Below are positions 58,733 to 64,000 of a DNA stretch of 64,000 nucleotides, in pieces; position 1 is the stretch's first letter; each line of letters opens with the position of its first letter. Source of the stretch: Nguyenibacter vanlangensis (lineage in GTDB: Bacteria; Pseudomonadota; Alphaproteobacteria; Acetobacterales; Acetobacteraceae). The position numbers were made by a program, and so were the translations under genes. The DNA lies in contig NZ_CP152276.1 in NCBI RefSeq assembly GCF_038719015.1, positions 1,808,001 to 1,872,000 on the forward strand, written 5' to 3'. Below the pieces are notes generated by a model, which saw only the letters and a list, made by a program, of their open reading frames with translations, did no database searches and was not told the origin of the DNA.

Positions 58733-59647
58733 ATGAGGAACATCCTGTCAGAAAACGTGAAGGCGCAATTTGCCGGTCACGAGACGTTTCCCCTCCGCTT
58801 ACTGTGGCCAAAGAAGGCTTACGAGGCCGTACGGACAGGTGGAGATCTCAGAACATTTCATGAACCTTCTGCCATAGCGCGGTTCGGAGTAGGACGCAAC
58901 ATGGCATTGTCGATGCGTCATTGGAATGTCGCCTGCGGTTTCATTGTGGAGAAAGATGGCCTGCTCTGGCCGACGGAGCTCGCGACGCAAATTCTCGATG
59001 ATGCGGGCCTCGATCCGTTCGTTGAGCACACCTCAACGATTTGGTTGGCTCACTGGCAAATTGCCTCCACACCAGAAATGACCACGACGATGCATTACGC
59101 CTTCAATGCTCTACCGGGCGTCGATTTCGATGCCGACGGCCTGGCGAGCGAACTGCTGTCGCTCACCACCGAGCGCGGTTGGCGGGCCACGCGTAGCACG
59201 ATCAAGCGCGACGTGGACGTGTTCCTGCGCAGCTACGTTCGGCGTTCGGGCGCCGCTTCGGAGGACGCCGCGGAGCCGCTGCTGGCCGAGTTGGGACTGG
59301 TGCGGGAGGCGCGCATCGGGGGGTGGTTCGAGTTCGTGCGCGGACCCAAGCCTACACTGTCCGATGGTGTATTCGCCTTCGCGCTGGAGCAGTTCTGGAC
59401 ACGCTTCAGCGGAGGCTCCTCGGCACTGACTGCGGAACAGATTACATACGAACCCGGGTCGCCGGGCCGCGTCTTCAAGCTCGATGAAGACAGCGTCGTC
59501 ACGCGCCTTATGGCGATGGACGCCGTGACCGACGAGGCATGGAGCTGGACCGACACCGCGGGCCTGCGACAGGTGCAGCGACGACGCGCACCGGATGTCC
59601 TGGGACTTCTGCGAGCGGCCTACGGCCGGCCCTTGGAGGCAGCATGA
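58733..59647 (+). CDS. sspB: SspB, DUF4007-family phosphorothioation protein
   Basis: A 304-residue protein. The opening KAQFAGHETFPLRLLWPKKA and the body FGVGRNMALSMRHWNVACGF, HTSTIWLAHWQIASTPEMTT, RSTIKRDVDVFLRSYVRR are characteristic of DUF4007. In the SspABCD system SspB is the DNA-acting subunit reported to nick DNA so that sulfur can be inserted on one strand. It overlaps sspC by 4 bp (ATGA). The ATG at 58733 lacks an obvious ribosome site; translation may start from a local mRNA element. Confidence 0.9.
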   Translation: MRNILSENVKAQFAGHETFPLRLLWPKKAYEAVRTGGDLRTFHEPSAIARFGVGRNMALSMRHWNVACGFIVEKDGLLWPTELATQILDDAGLDPFVEHTSTIWLAHWQIASTPEMTTTMHYAFNALPGVDFDADGLASELLSLTTERGWRATRSTIKRDVDVFLRSYVRRSGAASEDAAEPLLAELGLVREARIGGWFEFVRGPKPTLSDGVFAFALEQFWTRFSGGSSALTAEQITYEPGSPGRVFKLDEDSVVTRLMAMDAVTDEAWSWTDTAGLRQVQRRRAPDVLGLLRAAYGRPLEAA

Positions 59648-62600
59648 CCACGCTCGCCGAAACAGTCACCATCGAGCGTCGCTTTGCCCGTTCCGCCCGC
59701 GTCGACCGCGACTTGGCCGGAACCCCGCCTCTGGTGGGATACGTGCTCCAGGCGAGCGTCGCCAAGTCCCTCACCGTAATGGCCTCCAGCCAGATCGAGA
59801 CCGCTCATGGCGCCTTCACTTGGACCGGGCCATACGGCGGCGGCAAGTCCTGCGCAGCGCTACTCGTCGGAAACCTCGTTGCTGGTACGGGCGAAAACAA
59901 GGTCGTCGCTCAGGAGATCGCGGGAACGGAGCTGACTGATCTGTTTGCTGGCGCTTTCCCGGGTCGCTGGGACGTCGTTGCCGTCACTGGAAGCCGAACC
60001 AGCCTGCGCGAGGCGATCGCGTCAGCCGCTCAGGCGGGACTGGGATGGAACGACAAGAAGACGGCTGAGGCCGCTTCGTCTGACGAGAGGCTCCTCGACG
60101 CGCTGCTCGCGTCCCGCGGCCGCAATCGTAAGTCAAGAGGGATGCTGCTCATCCTCGACGAACTCGGGAAGCTTCTGGAGTTCGCCGCGCTCAGTTCCGG
60201 CGATGTGCACCTGCTGCAGGATCTGGCCGAACGTGCTACCCGCAGTGACGGACGGCTCGTCGTTCTCGGCATCCTCCATCAGGCATTCGACCAATATGCG
60301 GCGAAGGCCGATCGAGAGGCGCGGCGCGAGTGGGCCAAAGTGCAGGGACGCTTCCAGGACATCCCTTTCCTCGCCGGTCCGGATGAGACCGTCGCCCTGC
60401 TAGGCCGCGCTATCGGATGCGACAAAAGGCCGGTTTCGGCGCGAAACGTCGCCGCTGCAGTCGCCGCTGAAGTTGGGCGTCGGCGTCCCGTTGAGACGAA
60501 GGTCCTCGCATCTGCGCTCGCCGAGACTTGGCCGCTCAACCCGGTCACCGCCCTTCTGCTCGGCCCCATGTCCCGCCAGCGCTTCGCCCAGAACGAGCGT
60601 AGCGTATTCGGCTTCCTAAGCTCGTCGGAACCGGCAGGCTTCCAGGAGCATCTACAAAAGACATCGACTAAGGCGGCGCTGACCTACGATCCCGACAGCC
60701 TTTGGGATTATCTCGCGACTAACTTCGGCATGGCGCTCGCCGGAGGTCAGGATGGCGCGCGCTTCAGCCTCGCGTTTGAGGCCATCGAGCGAGCGGGTGC
60801 GAAAGGTAGCGAGCTGCATATAGCGCTCACCAAGGCTGCGGCTGCGATCGAGTTCTTCCGAAACGGGTCAGGTCTCGCCGTGACTGACGAGTTGCTCGCC
60901 CTCAGCGTCCCTGCCGGCAAGAGAAAGGAAGTGCCGGTCGCAATTGCCGACCTGCTTTCGTGGGCGATCCTGATGCCCCAGCCGAGACTAGGCGGCTATG
61001 CGCTCTTCGCAGGAAGCGACTTCGACTTGGACGAAGCCGTTTCACGCGTTGCCTCGCCGCTCACGCCCTTGGATCTCAACTCCATACCGGCCCGCGTGGG
61101 TATTCCCGCTGTCGTCGCCAAGCGCCACTATCTCCGCTATGGCACTTTGCGCACCTTTGACATCGTGGTCGATGTCGCCGCCGAGGGGGAAAGTGCAGCG
61201 GATACGGCCGCCAGGCTCAGGAAGCTTGATCGGAACGGCAGCGGGATGCTTGTCCTCCTCGTCAATGGCGCAGGTCGGGATCGCGATGGGACGAATGGCC
61301 ACTGCCGTGAGGTCACGGGCTTTCTGCGACAACAGGGGGTGATCGCAGCCGTCGCCGCGTTGCCAGAGACCCGCGATGTCGTCACCGAGGCGGGCGAGCT
61401 TCTCGCACTGGAGCGGGTTATGCGCGACAACCCGAGACTGGAGGGGGACAGGATTGCCCGCCGCGAGATCGGTGCCCGGCACGCCGTCGCGTCGGAGAAG
61501 CTGCAGGCGAGCCTCGATACCGCTTTGAACGAAGCCATCTGGCATCTCTCTACGGATGAGGGAGAGGCGAGAAAAGAGCCGCTCACGGTCCTAGCCAGCC
61601 GTCTGGCCGATCAGGCGTTCCACAGCGCGCCGATCCTGCACAGCGAGTTGCTGCAGCGGGACCGTCCATCCTCCAGCGCAACTGCCGCCGTGCGCGCCCT
61701 GATGTACGCCATGGTGGCCATGCATGACGAACAGAACCTGGGCTTCACGGGCTACCCGGCCGAGATGGGCCTCTACATGACGGTGCTGAAGCCGTTCGGC
61801 CTGCATCGCGCCGTCGAGGGCAAGTTCGACTTCCGTGCGCCGGAAGAGTCTGGGCAGGGCGCGACGCTTCTAAGCGCGTGGGCCGTTCTCGAAGAGGCAT
61901 CGGACACGACGCTCAATGAGGTCTACGCCAAGTGGGCCGCAGCGCCGTTCGGGATGAGGGCGGGGGTCATGCCACTGCTCGCGTTGGCCAACCTCATGTC
62001 CCGGCGTAGCCGAGTGGCTGTCTACGTGGATGGCATCTTCCAGACGGACTTCGATGACGTGCTTGCGGACAAGCTCCTCCAGCGGCCAGAGGCGATCCGC
62101 GTTCGTCGGATCGACCGATCGGTGCAGGAGGCCGCCTATCTGAGCGGTCTGGCGCAGGCGTTCGAGTTCGCACCCGACGCTCCCGCGCTGTCGGTGGCGC
62201 AGGCGCTGTACCGGCGTTTCGAGGGTCTCCCCCTCTATGCGCAGAGGACCAAGGCGATCCCTGACGAGGCCGTGGCTGTGCGCGACGCGATCCTGAGGGC
62301 GAACGACCCGGAGAGCCTGCTCTTCGAACGCATCCCCGAAGCACTTGGCGGACGTCTTTCCGCAGAGGCGGTTCTGGACGCTCTTACCGCAGCGGAGAAC
62401 GTGTATGGTCAATTGCTCAGCCGCCTGCGCCGCGCTCTCGCTCGAGGTCTAGGCGTCGACATGGAGACCTTCGATGGCCTGCATGCGCGAGCGGAGAACA
62501 TCCGTGACCTCACGAACGACTTCGCTTTCGAGGCATTTGCCATGCGGGCAGGCGTCTTCGAACAAGGAGAAGGCGACATTGAGGGACTCGCCAGCCTTCT

Positions 62601-62961
62601 GCTCCACAGGCCTGCACATTCGTGGACCGACAGGGACGCAGACCAGGCGTTGCTCGAAATGGGCACGCTCTGCCGGCGTTTCCGTGAATCGGAGGCGCTC
62701 GCGATGGTGAAGGACAGGACCCCTACCGCCGAAGCGCTGGCGCTTGTGATTGGCCTCGACGCGAATGTCGCCCCCGTCGTCCGCAGCTTTGTCCTGACGG
62801 AGGCGGAGAAGGAGGAGGCAGCCGAACTCGCGGACCGTCTGCTGGCGACGCTCGAATCCGGTGATAGGCAGGGCAGCATCCAGCTTGCCGCGCTTGCTCG
62901 GGCCATCGCAGGAGTCGCGTTGGACGATACGGGCACGAACCTACCGCTGGAGGCAACTTGA
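59644..62961 (+). CDS. sspC: SspC, large P-loop ATPase of DNA phosphorothioation
   Basis: A 1,105-residue ATPase. Walker A is FTWTGPYGGGKSCAALLVGN (~58-77, GxxxxGKS), Walker B is RGMLLILDELGKLLEFAALS (~166-175), followed by LVVLGILHQAFDQYAAKADR, a sensor-like segment, and KVQGRFQDIPF. The rest is a long helical/repeat-like region (LLGRAIGCDKRP onward) without further motifs, as in SspC/DUF6079-like proteins. It energises sulfur insertion together with SspB and SspD. The ATG at 59644 is chosen as it overlaps the sspB stop; the TGATG junction with sspD shows coupling. Confidence 0.9.
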   Translation: MTTLAETVTIERRFARSARVDRDLAGTPPLVGYVLQASVAKSLTVMASSQIETAHGAFTWTGPYGGGKSCAALLVGNLVAGTGENKVVAQEIAGTELTDLFAGAFPGRWDVVAVTGSRTSLREAIASAAQAGLGWNDKKTAEAASSDERLLDALLASRGRNRKSRGMLLILDELGKLLEFAALSSGDVHLLQDLAERATRSDGRLVVLGILHQAFDQYAAKADREARREWAKVQGRFQDIPFLAGPDETVALLGRAIGCDKRPVSARNVAAAVAAEVGRRRPVETKVLASALAETWPLNPVTALLLGPMSRQRFAQNERSVFGFLSSSEPAGFQEHLQKTSTKAALTYDPDSLWDYLATNFGMALAGGQDGARFSLAFEAIERAGAKGSELHIALTKAAAAIEFFRNGSGLAVTDELLALSVPAGKRKEVPVAIADLLSWAILMPQPRLGGYALFAGSDFDLDEAVSRVASPLTPLDLNSIPARVGIPAVVAKRHYLRYGTLRTFDIVVDVAAEGESAADTAARLRKLDRNGSGMLVLLVNGAGRDRDGTNGHCREVTGFLRQQGVIAAVAALPETRDVVTEAGELLALERVMRDNPRLEGDRIARREIGARHAVASEKLQASLDTALNEAIWHLSTDEGEARKEPLTVLASRLADQAFHSAPILHSELLQRDRPSSSATAAVRALMYAMVAMHDEQNLGFTGYPAEMGLYMTVLKPFGLHRAVEGKFDFRAPEESGQGATLLSAWAVLEEASDTTLNEVYAKWAAAPFGMRAGVMPLLALANLMSRRSRVAVYVDGIFQTDFDDVLADKLLQRPEAIRVRRIDRSVQEAAYLSGLAQAFEFAPDAPALSVAQALYRRFEGLPLYAQRTKAIPDEAVAVRDAILRANDPESLLFERIPEALGGRLSAEAVLDALTAAENVYGQLLSRLRRALARGLGVDMETFDGLHARAENIRDLTNDFAFEAFAMRAGVFEQGEGDIEGLASLLLHRPAHSWTDRDADQALLEMGTLCRRFRESEALAMVKDRTPTAEALALVIGLDANVAPVVRSFVLTEAEKEEAAELADRLLATLESGDRQGSIQLAALARAIAGVALDDTGTNLPLEAT

Positions 62962-63800
62962 TGGACAGGGAACGGCACATTCTCGGTATATCTGGCGGAC
63001 GGGACAGCGCTGCCCTCGCTGTGCACCTGAGGCAGACTAGGCCCGAACTGCCGCTTGAATACTTCTTCACCGACACCGGTAAGGAGCTTCCAGAAGTCTA
63101 CAGTTTCCTCGACAGGCTGGAGGGCTTTCTGGGGCGCCCTATCGCGCGACTGAATCCTGATCGCGATTTCGACTTCTGGATGGCGGAGTATGGGAACTTT
63201 CTGCCGTCACCGCGGACCCGCTGGTGCACCAGGCAGCTGAAGCTGCGCCCGCTAGAGCGTTGGCTGAAACCCGATCTCGAGGCGGGCGTGAAAGTCCACT
63301 CCTATGTCGCCATCAGGGCAGACGAACCTTCACGCGAAGGATACCAGTCGACGCATCCGAACATGCTCGTCCACCTCCCATTGCGGGAGGCTGGCGTGGA
63401 CCGCGCGGGGGTCATTGAGATGCTGCGGCGCGCTGACGTCGGCGAACCGGCCTACTACGATTGGCGATCGAGATCGGGGTGCACCTTCTGCTTCTTCCAG
63501 CAGAAGATCGAGTGGGTTCGGCTCGCGGAACGCCATCCCGACAAGTTCGAAGAGGCGGTCGCCTATGAGAAGACCGCCATCGAGGGTGGGTCGCCCTTCA
63601 CATGGAGCCAAGGCGAAAGCCTGGACGAGCTCATCCGGCCAGAGCGCGTCCAGCAGATCAAGAACGACTACAAGCGGCGACTGGAGAGGCAGCGTAAGCG
63701 GCGCCCCGTCAACCCATTGTCTGGGCGATCGACAACGACGATCGACGAAATCTACGGTGTGGACGAAGCGGTATCGGGCTGCGTCATCTGCCATAAGTAA
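62961..63800 (+). CDS. sspD: SspD, PP-loop (PAPS-reductase-like) Fe-S phosphorothioation enzyme
   Basis: A 279-residue ATP-pyrophosphatase-fold protein. The PP-loop SGGRDSAAL is at residues 11-19; Cys89 lies in TRWCTRQLK, and two CxxC pairs, Cys174/Cys177 (SGCTFCFFQQK) and Cys274/Cys277 (GCVICHK), are suited to an iron-sulfur cluster. It adenylates or activates the DNA phosphate/sulfur carrier, like DndC, using sulfur delivered by SspA. The ATG at 62961 is preferred over a TTG 3 bp earlier; GGAGG lies 7 bp before it. It is the last clear gene of the operon in this window. Confidence 0.92.
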   Translation: MDRERHILGISGGRDSAALAVHLRQTRPELPLEYFFTDTGKELPEVYSFLDRLEGFLGRPIARLNPDRDFDFWMAEYGNFLPSPRTRWCTRQLKLRPLERWLKPDLEAGVKVHSYVAIRADEPSREGYQSTHPNMLVHLPLREAGVDRAGVIEMLRRADVGEPAYYDWRSRSGCTFCFFQQKIEWVRLAERHPDKFEEAVAYEKTAIEGGSPFTWSQGESLDELIRPERVQQIKNDYKRRLERQRKRRPVNPLSGRSTTTIDEIYGVDEAVSGCVICHK

Positions 63801-64000
63801 CCGCTTTCCCTCCAGCTCGAAAATCTGGGTTGGAAGGAAAAAAATCTCAATTTCGCCCGCCGCGCAGCTTGGCGGCAATGCCCGACGCCGCGCGATGATG
63901 GCCGCAACCACATCCTCGACCTGAAAGCGATGCTCATCGAGCGAAGCGCGCTGGCTTTCGATCTGCGCCTGCACGGATCCTACGGCAGATCGAAAGTTAG
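63801..64000. other. Downstream flank of sspD to the window end
   Basis: There is no supported gene in the last 200 bp. The minus strand stays open here (QVEDVVAAIIARRRALPPSC) and could be the C-terminal end of a gene entering from the right, but it continues antisense through sspD, so it is not reliable. No SspE-like gene is visible in the window. Confidence 0.4.

Noticed and set aside
49724..63800. Dnd (DndABCDE) double-strand phosphorothioation system
   Set aside because: There is no DndB, no SMC-like DndD and no DndE; DUF4007 plus the large P-loop ATPase identify the Ssp type.
63330..63974. 214-residue minus-strand open frame at the right edge
   Set aside because: Most of it is antisense to sspD; only the last ~170 bp could belong to a gene entering from outside, which cannot be judged here.
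1..64000. CRISPR arrays, rRNA or tRNA genes
   Set aside because: No regularly spaced direct repeats and no cloverleaf or rRNA sequence were recognised while reading either strand; a short degenerate tRNA could still be missed without a program.

Overview
The window reads as a high-GC alphaproteobacterium, most likely an acetic acid bacterium (Acetobacteraceae, Gluconacetobacter/Komagataeibacter type). I infer this from the codon bias, the density of IS5- and IS66-type elements and the style of the trb/relaxase module; there is no marker gene such as rRNA. The window is mostly accessory DNA: a catabolic cluster, an IS-rich scrap zone, a conjugative module with its own replication initiator (ICE or plasmid, not decidable here), and a defence operon as cargo.

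Layout. (1) 1-7.3 kb: a two-armed catabolic island. The minus arm holds an FAD monooxygenase, an Asp/Glu-racemase-fold enzyme, a GntR regulator and an APC permease. The plus arm holds an aldehyde dehydrogenase, a maleamate-amidase-like hydrolase and a class III aminotransferase. (2) 7.3-9 kb: an IS5-type relic joined to a shrunken relic of a second conjugative element. (3) 8.8-11.2 kb: an HxlR regulator split by an IS, with divergent SnoaL-like and azoreductase genes. (4) 11.3-17.4 kb: a Phd/PemK-type toxin-antitoxin pair and a large serine recombinase interrupted by a complete IS66 element that carries a passenger gene. (5) 17.5-20.4 kb: relics of two transposases and a transporter around an intact nucleoside hydrolase. 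(6) 20.4-24.4 kb: an AraC regulator, a Gfo/Idh oxidoreductase and an MDR oxidoreductase, followed by a second, damaged IS copy.

(7) 24.4-49.4 kb: the conjugative module. Two LysR-type genes face a minus-strand run: traG, RHH protein, trbB-C-D-E-J-L-F-G-I and a DUF2274 protein. Upstream lie an XRE/ImmA-IrrE/DUF4411 toxin-antitoxin cassette, the relaxase, a VirB1-like lytic transglycosylase, DUF736, TraF peptidase, DUF2840, RepA, an AlpA-like HTH protein, DUF2285/DUF6499 proteins and a DNA methyltransferase. No ParA gene is seen between DUF2840 and RepA.

(8) 49.7-63.8 kb: a seven-gene plus-strand operon, which I consider the main discovery. Its last four genes are SspA (cysteine desulfurase), SspB (DUF4007), SspC (large P-loop ATPase) and SspD (PP-loop Fe-S/PAPS-reductase-like), the single-strand DNA phosphorothioation machinery. 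The three preceding genes encode an SF1 (DNA2/Upf1-like) helicase, a protein with two GHKL ATPase domains and a histidine-kinase-like linker, and a protein with an expanded response-receiver domain. By composition they should be the restriction partner of the modification genes (compare SspFGH). All junctions but two are 1-4 bp start/stop overlaps, so the seven genes are probably co-expressed: A-D would mark host DNA with sulfur, and the helicase/GHKL/receiver trio would attack unmarked incoming DNA.
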